Assembly: GCF_025823185.1 (NCBI RefSeq)
Contig: NZ_JACKVK010000008.1
Location: 249,565 to 313,564, forward strand
Direction: 5' to 3'
From: Mycobacterium yunnanensis
Lineage (GTDB): Bacteria > Actinomycetota > Actinomycetes > Mycobacteriales > Mycobacteriaceae
DNA length: 64,000 bases
Part shown: positions 11,297 through 19,024 of the stretch, piece by piece
How the letters are laid out: every line of letters begins with the position of its first letter
How positions within the stretch are numbered: the first letter of the stretch is position 1
Translations under genes and position numbers: made by a program
The notes under the pieces: generated by a model
Told to the model about the DNA's origin: nothing
The model's input: the letters and a program-made list of their open reading frames with translations, nothing else
The model's database searches: none

Positions 11297-12187
11297 TTAC
11301 CCTAGCGACACGTAGCGGGAGCGATGATGCTCGGCGAATCCCATGGTGTCGTACAGCGTCTTCGCCGGTGCGTTGTCGGCGAGAACCTGCACGTAGGCAC
11401 GGGTCGCACCCTGATCGGCGCCCCACCGCAGCAGCGCCTCACACAGCGCGCGGGCCAGACCCCGTCGTCGCGCGTGCTCGGCGACGTGGACCGACGACAG
11501 GCCGACCCACCGGGTGCCGTCCGGAGCCGCGGTGACCGCCGCCCGCCCCACCGCCGCGTCCTCGACGTGCCCGAAGCCCACCACGCCGTCCACGACCGCG
11601 GTGAGCACGTCGACCGGCACCCGTCGCGGATGCAGGCGCAACCAGTCGTCGTCCGGTCGAGACGTCACCTTCAGGGGTGCCGCGTCGACGCCGTCGGCCA
11701 GATGCCTTGCCATCACGACGTTCTCGCCGTCGGTCGGACGATCGGCAGAGATGCGAACGAGACGGTCCGGCACGGCGAGAAGCGCCGGCAGCCCGCGGGC
11801 GGCGTACCACTGGGCGATCTGGTCGGTGTGTTCGCCGGGGGTGGGCAGCAGCGGCACCGCCGAGTTCGCTCGCCTGGTGCTGCCATGACCTGCCCGCAGC
11901 AGCCAGCCGCCGAGCCATTCGCGCTCGACCCCGGGCCAGCCGAGCGCAGCGGCATGCTCGAGGTTGCGGATGTCGCGGTTGCGCACCGGTGCGGCCGACA
12001 GCGGACGCAACGACACCACGTCGGCCACCGAGACGTTCACCACGTCGCCGGCCTTGGTCTCGACGAGAAGCGTCGGTCCCACCTCACGCAGATGCCCGAC
12101 GACGTCGCTCATCGGCGGCACCGATCCCGCAGGCAGCCGGTACCGCAGGCTGACCCGGGTGCCGACCTCGGGAACGTCAGGGGCCAT
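11297..12187 (-). CDS. GNAT-family N-acetyltransferase (Rv0428c-like)
   Basis: Protein of 296 residues with an N-terminal small beta-barrel-like part (VGTRVSLRYRLPAG to VNVSVADVVSLRPL, about 7-60) and a C-terminal GNAT domain. The acetyl-CoA loop is visible as VHVAEHARRRGLARAL, followed by the typical QVLADNAPAKTLYDTMGF. The acceptor is unknown. It starts one base into the def stop (TGATG), so translation is coupled to peptide deformylase. Domain layout and position match Rv0428c. Confidence 0.85.
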   Translation of the reverse strand: MAPDVPEVGTRVSLRYRLPAGSVPPMSDVVGHLREVGPTLLVETKAGDVVNVSVADVVSLRPLSAAPVRNRDIRNLEHAAALGWPGVEREWLGGWLLRAGHGSTRRANSAVPLLPTPGEHTDQIAQWYAARGLPALLAVPDRLVRISADRPTDGENVVMARHLADGVDAAPLKVTSRPDDDWLRLHPRRVPVDVLTAVVDGVVGFGHVEDAAVGRAAVTAAPDGTRWVGLSSVHVAEHARRRGLARALCEALLRWGADQGATRAYVQVLADNAPAKTLYDTMGFAEHHRSRYVSLG

Positions 12188-12780
12188 CAGTGTCCGAACG
12201 GGTCGGGATCCTCACCGGGAGTCCACGTCAGCCCGGGGGAGCCCCAGCCGTTCGACTTGACGGCCCGCTTCGCCGCGCGGGCATGCCGGCCGATCAACTT
12301 GTCGATGTAGAGGAAGCCGTCGAGGTGTCCGGTCTCGTGCTGCAGCATCCGGGCGAACAGCCCGTTGCCCTCCAGGGTGATGGGGGTGCCGTCGGCGTCG
12401 AGTCCGGTGACCCGCGCCCAACTGGCCCGGCCGGTGGGGAAGGACTCGCCGGGCACCGACAGGCAACCCTCGTCGTCGTTGTCCGGATCGGGCATCGTCT
12501 CGGGCACCTCGGAGGTCTCGAGCACCGGGTTGACGATGACGCCGCGGCGGCGCGAGCTCATCCCGCGTTCGTCGGCGCAGTCGTAGACGAACACCCGCTG
12601 GGATATCCCGATCTGGTTGGCTGCCAACCCGACACCGTTGGCGGCGTCCATCGTGTCGTAGAGGTCACCGATGAGATCGGCGAGCTCCGCGGGCAGCGAA
12701 CCGTCGTCGCCGACGGGGATCGGACTGGTCGCGGTGTGCAGGACGGGATCTCCCACGATGCGGATGGGTACGACGGCCAT
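12187..12780 (-). CDS. def: Peptide deformylase
   Basis: Metalloenzyme of 197 residues that removes the formyl group from new proteins. The three motifs are present: [19 protein letters not shown] (metal Cys) and [12 protein letters not shown] (HExxH-type, two metal His). An in-frame TTG or GTG further upstream is possible, but the ATG at 12780 gives [14 protein letters not shown], the same start and length as the M. tuberculosis enzyme. No purine-rich ribosome site precedes it, so the message may be leaderless. First gene of the def-GNAT-xthA run. Confidence 0.95.
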   Translation of the reverse strand: MAVVPIRIVGDPVLHTATSPIPVGDDGSLPAELADLIGDLYDTMDAANGVGLAANQIGISQRVFVYDCADERGMSSRRRGVIVNPVLETSEVPETMPDPDNDDEGCLSVPGESFPTGRASWARVTGLDADGTPITLEGNGLFARMLQHETGHLDGFLYIDKLIGRHARAAKRAVKSNGWGSPGLTWTPGEDPDPFGH

Positions 12781-12915
12781 GAGGAGAAGATTAGTGGGCG
12801 GCCTCTCCGGTGCCGACTCGCGGGCAACGGTCACGGCTTGACTCGGTCTGCCGTGGTTGAATGTGGGCCGTCACCACCGGAATGTCATCAGTGTTTGGAA
12901 GGGTCCACAGAGCAA

Positions 12916-13233
12916 ATGGACGGCGCCATTGCGCGGACTGGCAAGTCCGGGGACTCCGAGGACGGCGGTGCTCTCGCCGACGGCCTGACCCGCCGAGAAC
13001 ACGACATCCTGGCCTTCGAACGGCAGTGGTGGAAGTACGCCGGTTCCAAGGAAGACGCCATCAAGGAACTGTTCTCCATGTCGGCGACGCGGTACTACCA
13101 GGTGCTCAACGCCCTGGTCGACCGTCCCGAAGCGCTCGCGGCGGATCCGATGCTCGTGAAGCGTCTGCGTCGTCTGCGGGCCAGCCGCCAGAAGGCGCGC
13201 GCCGCGCGTCGTCTCGGCTTCGACGTGACGTGA
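12916..13233 (+). CDS. DUF3263 protein (Rv0430-like)
   Basis: Small basic protein of 105 residues. The core GLTRREHDILAFERQWW, then SATRYYQVLNALVDRPEAL, is helical and reads like a helix-turn-helix DNA-binding unit. The C-terminus is Arg/Lys-rich (RLRASRQKARAARRLGF). Start at the ATG at 12916 (MDGAIARTGK), matching the roughly 102-residue Rv0430. It is divergent from def and is followed after 52 bases by the LytR_C gene. Function in mycobacteria is not established; DNA binding is an inference. Confidence 0.85.
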   Translation: MDGAIARTGKSGDSEDGGALADGLTRREHDILAFERQWWKYAGSKEDAIKELFSMSATRYYQVLNALVDRPEALAADPMLVKRLRRLRASRQKARAARRLGFDVT

Positions 13234-13285
13234 TCGGTACCTAGGGGTTTTCTTCCCACGGCACCGGCTCGATACAGTGAGTGCG

Positions 13286-13753
13286 ATGAATCAACGAGAC
13301 TCCTCCGGGTTGCCGCTGCGCGCCATGGTCATGGTGCTGCTGTTCCTCGGTGTCGTGTTTCTGTTGGTCGGATTCCAGGCCATCGGCTCCGGTGACGACG
13401 ACGACTCCGGCTCGGCCAGCACCACGACCTCGGCGACCACCGCTGCGTCCTCGTCGTCTCCGACCTCCACGCCGGCGGCCGCGAAGCCCGACGTCCGGGT
13501 CTTCAACACCTCCGAGGTCGCCGGTCTGGCGGATCAGACCGCGAATCGTCTGCGTGACGCCGAGTGGAACGTCACCGAGACCGGAAACCTCACCCTCGAG
13601 GGTCTGAACGGGACGACGGTGTACTTCGGCGAAGCGCCGGGGGAGAAGGAAGCCGCCGAGGAGATCGGCACTCTGCTGAACGCGGCCGTCGAACCCAGGA
13701 CACCCGCGGTCGCAGAGCAACCGCCCGGCGTAATCGTGGCGGTCACCGGTTAG
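13286..13753 (+). CDS. LytR C-terminal domain membrane-anchored protein (Rv0431-like)
   Basis: Protein of 155 residues: short cytoplasmic N-terminus, one membrane helix (about 14-33), a Ser/Thr/Ala-rich linker (about 40-70) and an extracytoplasmic LytR_C domain ([20 protein letters not shown] onward). Start at the ATG at 13286, MNQRDSSG, just downstream of an alternative in-frame start at 13277. It sits between the DUF3263 gene and sodC, as in M. tuberculosis, where the orthologue has been called tuberculin-related peptide. A cell-wall role is plausible but unproven. Confidence 0.85.
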   Translation: MNQRDSSGLPLRAMVMVLLFLGVVFLLVGFQAIGSGDDDDSGSASTTTSATTAASSSSPTSTPAAAKPDVRVFNTSEVAGLADQTANRLRDAEWNVTETGNLTLEGLNGTTVYFGEAPGEKEAAEEIGTLLNAAVEPRTPAVAEQPPGVIVAVTG

Positions 13754-13763
13754 GCTTTCCGGC

Positions 13764-14471
13764 ATGCCGATCCCTGCCCCGCTCCGCCTTCTTGCCGCCG
13801 CGGCACTCGTCGTCCCCATTGCGGCGGCATGCTCGCCCAATGAGCCAGTTGCCACACAGCCTGGCACCACCCCGCCGGTGTGGACCGGTTCGCCGGCACC
13901 GTCGGCCGCCGGCGAAGGGGGCGAGGGCGCAGGATCCTCTGCGACCACGAGCGGCGAGACGCTGACCGCCGACATCAAGACCCCCGACGGCACGTCGGTG
14001 GCAAGCGCAGAGTTCGTCTTCTCGGGCGGGTACGCCACCGTCACCGTGAAGACCACCGCGTCGGGCCAGCTGACCCCCGGTTTCCACGGCATGCACATCC
14101 ACTCGGTGGGCAAGTGCGAGCCGGCCTCGGTCGCACCAACGGGCGGGGCGCCGGGTGACTTCAACTCCGCGGGCGGACACTTCCAGGTAGGCGGCCACTC
14201 CGGACACCCGGCCAGCGGCGACCTCTCCTCGCTGCAGGTGCGCGCCGACGGTTCGGCGATGTCGGTGACGACCACCGACGCCTTCACCGCGGCGGATCTG
14301 GAGGCCGGCACCAAGACGGCCATCATCATCCACGAGAAGGCCGACAACTTCGCCAACATCCCGCCGGAGCGCTACCAGCAGGTCAACGGAACTCCCGGCC
14401 CCGACGAGACGACGATGGCCACCGGTGACGCCGGTAAGCGGGTGGCGTGCGGTGTCATTTCCCCCGAGTGA
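13764..14471 (+). CDS. sodC: Superoxide dismutase Cu-type lipoprotein
   Basis: Exported lipoprotein of 235 residues that dismutates superoxide outside the membrane. A signal peptide ends in a lipobox (IAAAC, Cys at residue 23), followed by a low-complexity Ser/Gly/Ala linker. The copper-site motif [13 protein letters not shown] and the second part [18 protein letters not shown] are visible, with the Cys of the conserved disulfide. Mycobacterial SodC is known as a copper-only enzyme with a reduced zinc loop, which fits the short loop here. It starts ten bases after the LytR_C gene and overlaps the next gene. Confidence 0.92.
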   Translation: MPIPAPLRLLAAAALVVPIAAACSPNEPVATQPGTTPPVWTGSPAPSAAGEGGEGAGSSATTSGETLTADIKTPDGTSVASAEFVFSGGYATVTVKTTASGQLTPGFHGMHIHSVGKCEPASVAPTGGAPGDFNSAGGHFQVGGHSGHPASGDLSSLQVRADGSAMSVTTTDAFTAADLEAGTKTAIIIHEKADNFANIPPERYQQVNGTPGPDETTMATGDAGKRVACGVISPE

Positions 14472-15603
14472 GACGTCGGTCGTCCCGCGACCGCAACGCA
14501 TCGACTTCAAGGGGTCGGCCCGCCCGACCATCGGGGTCGAGTGGGAATTCGCGTTGGTCGACCCGGTCACCCGGGAGCTGAGCAACGAGGCCTCCGCGGT
14601 GATCGCCGAGATCGGCGAAAGTCCGCACGTGCACAAGGAATTGCTGCGCAACACCGTCGAGGTCGTCACCGGAATCTGTGACAACTCGCGTGAAGCGATG
14701 GACGACTTGCGGGCCACGCTCGCGCCGGCCCGACGAATCGTGCGCGCCCGCGGCATGGAGCTGTTCTGCGCAGGCACCCATCCGTTCGCCAAGTGGTCGG
14801 CCGAGCAGCTGACCGACGCGCCGCGCTACGCCGAGCTGATCAAGCGCACCCAGTGGTGGGGCAGGCAGATGCTGATCTGGGGTGTGCACGTCCACGTCGG
14901 TGTCTCGTCGGCGCACAAGGTGATGCCGATCATCACCTCGCTGCTGAACCACTACCCGCACCTGCTGGCGCTGTCGGCGTCCTCGCCCTACTGGGACGGC
15001 GGCGACACCGGCTATGCCAGCAACCGGGCGATGATGTTTCAGCAGCTGCCGACCGCGGGCCTGCCCTTCCACTTTCAGGAGTGGTCGCAGTTCGAGCAAT
15101 TCGTCCATGATCAGAAGAAGACCGGCATCATCGACCACATGAACGAAATCCGTTGGGACATACGGCCTTCACCTCATCTGGGCACCATCGAGGTGCGGAT
15201 CTTCGACGGCATCTCAAACATCGACGAACTCGGTGCCCTGGTGGCGCTGACGCACTGCCTGATCGTCGACCTGGATCGTCGGCTCGACGCCGGTGAGCAC
15301 CTGCCGACCATGCCGCCGTGGCACGTGCAGGAGAACAAGTGGCGTGCGGCAAGGTATGGCCTGGACGCGGTGATCATCCTCGACGAGGACAGCAACGAAC
15401 GTTTGGTCACCGAGGACCTCGACGACCTGCTGAACAAGCTGGAGCCGGTCGCGAAGTCGCTGCGTTGCGCCGACGAACTGGCGCAGGTGTCGAGCATCTA
15501 CGAGGCGGGTGCGTCCTATCAGCGGCAGCGCCGGGTCGCCGAGGACAACGACGGCGACCTCCGCGCCGTCGTGGATGCATTGGTCGCCGAGTTGGTTCTG
15601 TAG
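14452..15603 (+). CDS. Glutamate-cysteine ligase-like carboxylate-amine ligase (GCS2/YbdK, Rv0433-like)
   Basis: ATP-dependent ligase family protein of about 383 residues. Visible are [13 protein letters not shown] at the N-terminus with the catalytic acidic residues, [18 protein letters not shown], and [15 protein letters not shown] starts at 14425 and 14452 are both in frame. 14452 is preferred because it shortens the overlap with sodC to 20 bases. Mycobacteria use mycothiol rather than glutathione, so the real substrate is uncertain although the family name implies gamma-glutamylcysteine formation. Downstream, a LON-domain protein follows after 25 bases. Confidence 0.88.
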   Translation: MSFPPSETSVVPRPQRIDFKGSARPTIGVEWEFALVDPVTRELSNEASAVIAEIGESPHVHKELLRNTVEVVTGICDNSREAMDDLRATLAPARRIVRARGMELFCAGTHPFAKWSAEQLTDAPRYAELIKRTQWWGRQMLIWGVHVHVGVSSAHKVMPIITSLLNHYPHLLALSASSPYWDGGDTGYASNRAMMFQQLPTAGLPFHFQEWSQFEQFVHDQKKTGIIDHMNEIRWDIRPSPHLGTIEVRIFDGISNIDELGALVALTHCLIVDLDRRLDAGEHLPTMPPWHVQENKWRAARYGLDAVIILDEDSNERLVTEDLDDLLNKLEPVAKSLRCADELAQVSSIYEAGASYQRQRRVAEDNDGDLRAVVDALVAELVL

Positions 15604-15628
15604 GTCGACGACCGGGTAGGTGTCATAG

Positions 15629-16264
15629 ATGACCATCAGGCCGATGTTCCCGCTGGAATCGGTACGGCTGCCCGGCGAGGATCTGCCGCTGCGCATCTTC
15701 GAACCCCGCTACGGCGCGCTGGTGCGCGACTGCCTCGATGATGCAAGGGAATTCGGCGTCGTGTTGATTGCCGCCGGTCGTGAGGTCGGTGGCGAGGACG
15801 CGAGATGTGACGTGGGGTCGGTGGCGCACATCGTGGACTACCAGGACCTTGGCGACGGCCAGTACCTCCTCGAATGCGAGATGCGGGAGCGCATCCGGGT
15901 GACGGCGTGGCTGGAGGACGATCCGTACCCGCGGGCCGACGTCGAGCCATGGCCCGACGAGCCGGGTGCGACCGTCACCGGTGACGAGATCGCCGTCGTC
16001 GAGGACCGTCTGATCGAGATCTTCGAGCGGGTCGCCGCGGCCCAGGAGACGACGCTGCCGTCACGGCTTCAGCTGCTCGGCGAGCCGGAGCCTGGTGACG
16101 ACGCGGGAAAGCGCCTCTTCGCGTTGTCCTCTCGCGTGCCCATGGGCCAGGCCGACAGGTATGCGGTGCTCGAGGCGCCCTCGGCGGCGGCGCGGCTGGA
16201 CGCGCTTCGGGACGCCGTCGAGACCGTGGCCGCGATGGTGGAGTTCCAGCTCGCCGGCGATTAG
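15629..16264 (+). CDS. LON substrate-binding-domain protein (Rv0434-like)
   Basis: Cytoplasmic protein of 211 residues consisting of the Lon N-terminal (PUA-like) domain alone, without the ATPase or protease parts. The family opening FPLESVRLPGEDLPLRIFEPRY is clear, followed by CEMRERIRV. It is the last gene of a plus-strand run starting at 12916 and faces the HNH gene. Stand-alone LON-domain proteins are common in actinobacteria; their role, perhaps in binding protein or peptide substrates, is not known. Confidence 0.88.
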   Translation: MTIRPMFPLESVRLPGEDLPLRIFEPRYGALVRDCLDDAREFGVVLIAAGREVGGEDARCDVGSVAHIVDYQDLGDGQYLLECEMRERIRVTAWLEDDPYPRADVEPWPDEPGATVTGDEIAVVEDRLIEIFERVAAAQETTLPSRLQLLGEPEPGDDAGKRLFALSSRVPMGQADRYAVLEAPSAAARLDALRDAVETVAAMVEFQLAGD

Positions 16265-16288
16265 CGCAGCCATCTGGCCGACCGCGCC

Positions 16289-17728
16289 CTACGCCGCGTG
16301 GTCGGCGGGCGGCGCAGGCCCGCCGGGCTGGCTTGGGTCGTCGCTCTGCCTGAGCGAGTCCGGCTCGTCGTCGTGCTGAAGGAGCCGCTCGGGGCGGTGA
16401 TAGTGGTTGATCCTGGCCTGGCCGGTGTCCAGCCGAGGTGGCGGAGCCCATTCGACGTCGCCGTGCGCGTTGACGGTGGTGGACCACCCGCCGTCGGCGC
16501 CAACGAGGCGATTGTCGGGCCCGCATGCCAGCGCGAGATCGTCGACGTTGGTGAGCCCGCCCTCGGCCCAGTCGCGCCGGGCGTGGTGGATCTGCGAGCC
16601 GTAGGCGCCCACCGTGCAGCACGGCTTGGTGCACCCGCCGTCGCGCGCGATCAGCATGATGCGTTGCGCCGGGGAGGCCACTCGGCGGGTCCGGAACAGG
16701 TTCAAGGCCGAGCCGGTCGCACCGTCGAACACCGTGAGGTAGTGGTTGGCGTGGCCGGCGAGCCGGACGACGTCGCGAACGGGCACGACTGTTCCGCCGC
16801 CGGTCACACCCACGCCCGCGCGGGATTCCAAGTCCTGCAGAGTGGTTCGAATGATTACGGACACCGGCAAGCCGTTGAGCCGACCGAGCGTGCCGCTCAT
16901 CAGGGCGATGCGGCCGACGGCGAGCATGGCGTCGTGTCGACGTTGCGCAAGGCTTCGGTGGTCGTCGTCGATCTGCTTCTGTGACGGTGTCCCGGAGGTG
17001 CACGGTTCGTCGTCGGCCGGGTTGCACATACCGGGCGCGGCGTACTTCGCGAAGATCGACTCCCACACTGCCCACGCCTCGGGGGTGAGCTCTGCGGTGA
17101 TCGGGGTCATCGCGTCGTGGCGTTGCTTGCCCTTGGAGATTCCGCGCTTGCGGTCACGCTCGGCGTCGTCGGGCGGTGGACCGTCCTGGTCGAGCAGGAA
17201 GATCGTCAGATCGGCCGCGTCCTTCAACTCCTTGGGGCCGACCTTCGCGGCCGTGCGGACGAGGTCGACCTCGACCTGGCTGCGGGTGGCCGGGTCGACG
17301 AAGCCAGGCATGCGGCCCATCGCCTTGCGAATCACCTCGACGTGCTCGCCGTTGAGCACTCCAAGGGCTTGTCCCGTCGCGGTTGCGGGGAGCGCCGGCT
17401 CCAGCGGCTCGCCACCGAATGCGCCTCGCGGGCCCAGCAACGCGGCATCGGCCAGGCGGCGAGATGCCTCAGAACTCGAGATGCGCCACCGGATCATCAG
17501 CGCGTCCCGCCAAGACTTGGCGCCGAGGTCGTTGGCGGTCGTCTCCAGCTGCAGCCGGGCCAGCAACCGGTGCGTTTGGGTGGGCAGTTGGCAGGTCAGC
17601 GTTTCGACGTCGTCGAGGCTCTCCAACAGCTCGTCGCGGGTCAGCAGCCCAACTTCGCAGCTGGCCAGCGCCTCGTGTGCGGCACGCAACGCCGCCAACG
17701 CCTCTCTCACCGCCAACGCACCGGACAT
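16289..17728 (-). CDS. 13E12-family HNH endonuclease-like protein (DUF222 plus HNH)
   Basis: Protein of about 479 residues with an N-terminal helical DUF222 region and a C-terminal HNH nuclease motif. Key residues are RDGGCTKPCC, then HHARRDWAEGG and NLALACGPDN-type His/Asn positions (IHH, LACGPDNRLV), followed by a Pro-rich tail. Such 13E12 repeat proteins are multicopy in mycobacteria. Two ATGs are in frame, at 17743 and 17728; the later one leaves the SOS box (17732-17747) entirely upstream. DNA-damage induction is inferred from that box. It lies between the LON gene and the Mrp operon, a position without it in M. tuberculosis. Confidence 0.85.
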   Translation of the reverse strand: MSGALAVREALAALRAAHEALASCEVGLLTRDELLESLDDVETLTCQLPTQTHRLLARLQLETTANDLGAKSWRDALMIRWRISSSEASRRLADAALLGPRGAFGGEPLEPALPATATGQALGVLNGEHVEVIRKAMGRMPGFVDPATRSQVEVDLVRTAAKVGPKELKDAADLTIFLLDQDGPPPDDAERDRKRGISKGKQRHDAMTPITAELTPEAWAVWESIFAKYAAPGMCNPADDEPCTSGTPSQKQIDDDHRSLAQRRHDAMLAVGRIALMSGTLGRLNGLPVSVIIRTTLQDLESRAGVGVTGGGTVVPVRDVVRLAGHANHYLTVFDGATGSALNLFRTRRVASPAQRIMLIARDGGCTKPCCTVGAYGSQIHHARRDWAEGGLTNVDDLALACGPDNRLVGADGGWSTTVNAHGDVEWAPPPRLDTGQARINHYHRPERLLQHDDEPDSLRQSDDPSQPGGPAPPADHAA

Positions 17729-17731
17729 GAT

Positions 17732-17747
17732 TCGAACATACATTCGA
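17732..17747. promoter_or_regulatory. SOS box (LexA operator) at the HNH gene start
   Basis: TCGAAC-ATAC-ATTCGA on the plus strand matches the mycobacterial LexA consensus TCGAACNNNNGTTCGA at all fixed positions but one. It lies four bases ahead of the ATG at 17728 and covers the alternative ATG at 17743. Several 13E12 genes of M. tuberculosis are known to have LexA sites, which supports the call. Confidence 0.8.
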
Positions 17748-17765
17748 CCACCGACACATCATGCG

Positions 17766-18104
17766 TCAATCCTGGGGGCGATCCGCCATTTCGTCCCTGG
17801 TCAACAGGTCGTCGCGGAAGCTCTGCTCCCGATAGGCGAGCTGACCGACCCGGTTGGCCACCACGGGCGCGGTGATCAGGGTGAACATGCCAGCCAAGAT
17901 CAGCATCCCGACGTCCGGATGTCCGCGTAGCCGCAGGGCAGCTCCGGCGAGCACCAGCAGCAATCCGAGCACCTGTGGCTTGGTGGCCGCATGCATCCGC
18001 GACAGCGTGTCGGGGAACCGGACCACGCCGATCGCCGCCGTCAACGCCAGCGTCGAACCGGCCAGCACCAAGATGCCGGCCACCACGTCCAGGACGCCGC
18101 TCAC
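17766..18104 (-). CDS. mrpG: Mrp/Mnh antiporter subunit G
   Basis: Small membrane subunit of 112 residues with three helices, part of the multi-subunit Na+(K+)/H+ antiporter at the plasma membrane. The family segment RFPDTLSRMHAATKPQVLG is clear at about residues 29-47. It overlaps mrpF by four bases (18101-18104). Last gene of the operon, ending 38 bases before the downstream HNH start. Confidence 0.92.
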   Translation of the reverse strand: MSGVLDVVAGILVLAGSTLALTAAIGVVRFPDTLSRMHAATKPQVLGLLLVLAGAALRLRGHPDVGMLILAGMFTLITAPVVANRVGQLAYREQSFRDDLLTRDEMADRPQD

Positions 18105-18382
18105 TGCGGTTCACCGTCCGCCCGGTCGGTGTCCCGCACGCGGAAGCGCGCCACGCTGACCGAGCCGACGAAGCTGATCAGGGCCAGTGCGGTGAGGCTA
18201 TAGGTGACGGTGGTGTCGAGGCTGTAGGCAGCCCACGTGCCGATCGCACACATCGTGACCGCGACGAAGGTGTCGAGCGCGACCAAGCGGTCGAGCGTTC
18301 CGGGACCGGCGAGCAGCCGGAACATGGTGACGACGATGGCGGCGCCGAGCATCACCGCCGAGATGGTCCACACGGTGTTCAT
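18101..18382 (-). CDS. mrpF: Mrp/Mnh antiporter subunit F
   Basis: Membrane subunit of 93 residues with three helices. It shows the MrpF sequence LLAGPGTLDRLVALDTFVA after the first helix. Its ATG at 18380-18382 overlaps the stop of a 12-codon ORF contained in a tandem repeat (ATGA). It is therefore separated from mrpE by 66 bases, unlike every other junction of this operon, where genes overlap directly. Translation of mrpF may depend on passage through the two short ORFs. Confidence 0.9.
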   Translation of the reverse strand: MNTVWTISAVMLGAAIVVTMFRLLAGPGTLDRLVALDTFVAVTMCAIGTWAAYSLDTTVTYSLTALALISFVGSVSVARFRVRDTDRADGEPQ

Positions 18383-18446
18383 GCGCGATCCCGCTTGGCT
18401 TCTCGCTGGACGTTCATGCGCGATCCCGCTTCGCTTCTCGCTGGAC
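18377..18446 (-). repeat. MIRU-like tandem repeat, two 35-base units
   Basis: Unit 18377-18411 and unit 18412-18446 differ at one base, and a third partial copy (CTTCATGCGC) starts at 18447. Each unit holds a start codon and carries the reading frame of a 12-codon ORF whose stop overlaps the start of the next as ATGA. This is the arrangement described for mycobacterial interspersed repetitive units in operons, with a shorter unit than the usual 46-101 bases. Confidence 0.85.
18379..18417 (-). CDS. 12-codon ORF 2 in the mrpE-mrpF repeat
   Basis: Encodes MNVQREAKRDRA. Its start overlaps the stop of the first short ORF as ATGA, and its stop overlaps the mrpF start in the same way. It differs from the first by one residue. 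Probably a translation-coupling device rather than a functional peptide; expression is inferred. Confidence 0.45.
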   Translation of the reverse strand: MNVQREAKRDRA

Positions 18447-18452
18447 CTTCAT
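18414..18452 (-). CDS. 12-codon ORF 1 in the mrpE-mrpF repeat
   Basis: Encodes MKVQREAKRDRA, highly basic. Its ATG (18450-18452) overlaps the mrpE stop (18449-18451) and its stop overlaps the next short ORF. In the ancestral arrangement mrpE and mrpF presumably overlapped directly at one ATGA, and the repeat was inserted or expanded at that point. Confidence 0.45.
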   Translation of the reverse strand: MKVQREAKRDRA

Positions 18453-19024
18453 GCGCCAGCCTCCCTCTCCGCACTCGCCCTCCAGTCGGCCTCCTTCTCG
18501 AACGCCGCGATCATCAGCCGCTCGATGTCGGCGACCTGCCGGTAGAAGCGCGCGACGGCCTTGTCGGTGCCGGCGTCTATGACGTGCACGTAGATCATCC
18601 GCCGGGTCTGGTCGATCTCCAGCACGATGCCACCGGGAATCAGGTTGAGCGCACTGACGGTCAACGCCAGCACCAAATCGGACTTGATCGCCACGTGCGC
18701 CCGCAGCACGGCGCTGAGCGGTGGCGGCCCTGGCTTGACCGCCAGCCACGCCACCTGAATCGACGACAGCACCAGGTAGTAGGCGATGAGTGCCACCAGG
18801 CGTACCAGCGACAGCGGATGCAGCTTTCCCTCGACGGGCACTCGCGGCAGCGGCAACAGCAGTGTGATCACGAGGGCCACGGCGACGCCGCCTACCACGT
18901 TGGCTGCGGAGACGTTGCCCCACAACAGGTTCCACACCAGCGTCAGCCAGCACACCACCCAGACTCGCAGCAGTACGGTTCTCAGAAATGCCGATCGGTT
19001 CTTCGCGCGAGCGCTCATCGTCAT
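18449..19024 (-). CDS. mrpE: Mrp/Mnh antiporter subunit E
   Basis: Membrane subunit of 191 residues with two or three N-terminal helices and a soluble C-terminal part. The conserved ALTVSALNLIPGGIVLEID and the IYVHVIDAG segment identify MrpE. The start ATG (19022-19024) overlaps the mrpD stop as ATGA; a second ATG lies two codons later. The first 25 bases of the gene share a near-identical sequence with the start of the peptidase gene at 58621. Part of the antiporter operon. Confidence 0.9.
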   Translation of the reverse strand: MTMSARAKNRSAFLRTVLLRVWVVCWLTLVWNLLWGNVSAANVVGGVAVALVITLLLPLPRVPVEGKLHPLSLVRLVALIAYYLVLSSIQVAWLAVKPGPPPLSAVLRAHVAIKSDLVLALTVSALNLIPGGIVLEIDQTRRMIYVHVIDAGTDKAVARFYRQVADIERLMIAAFEKEADWRASAEREAGA

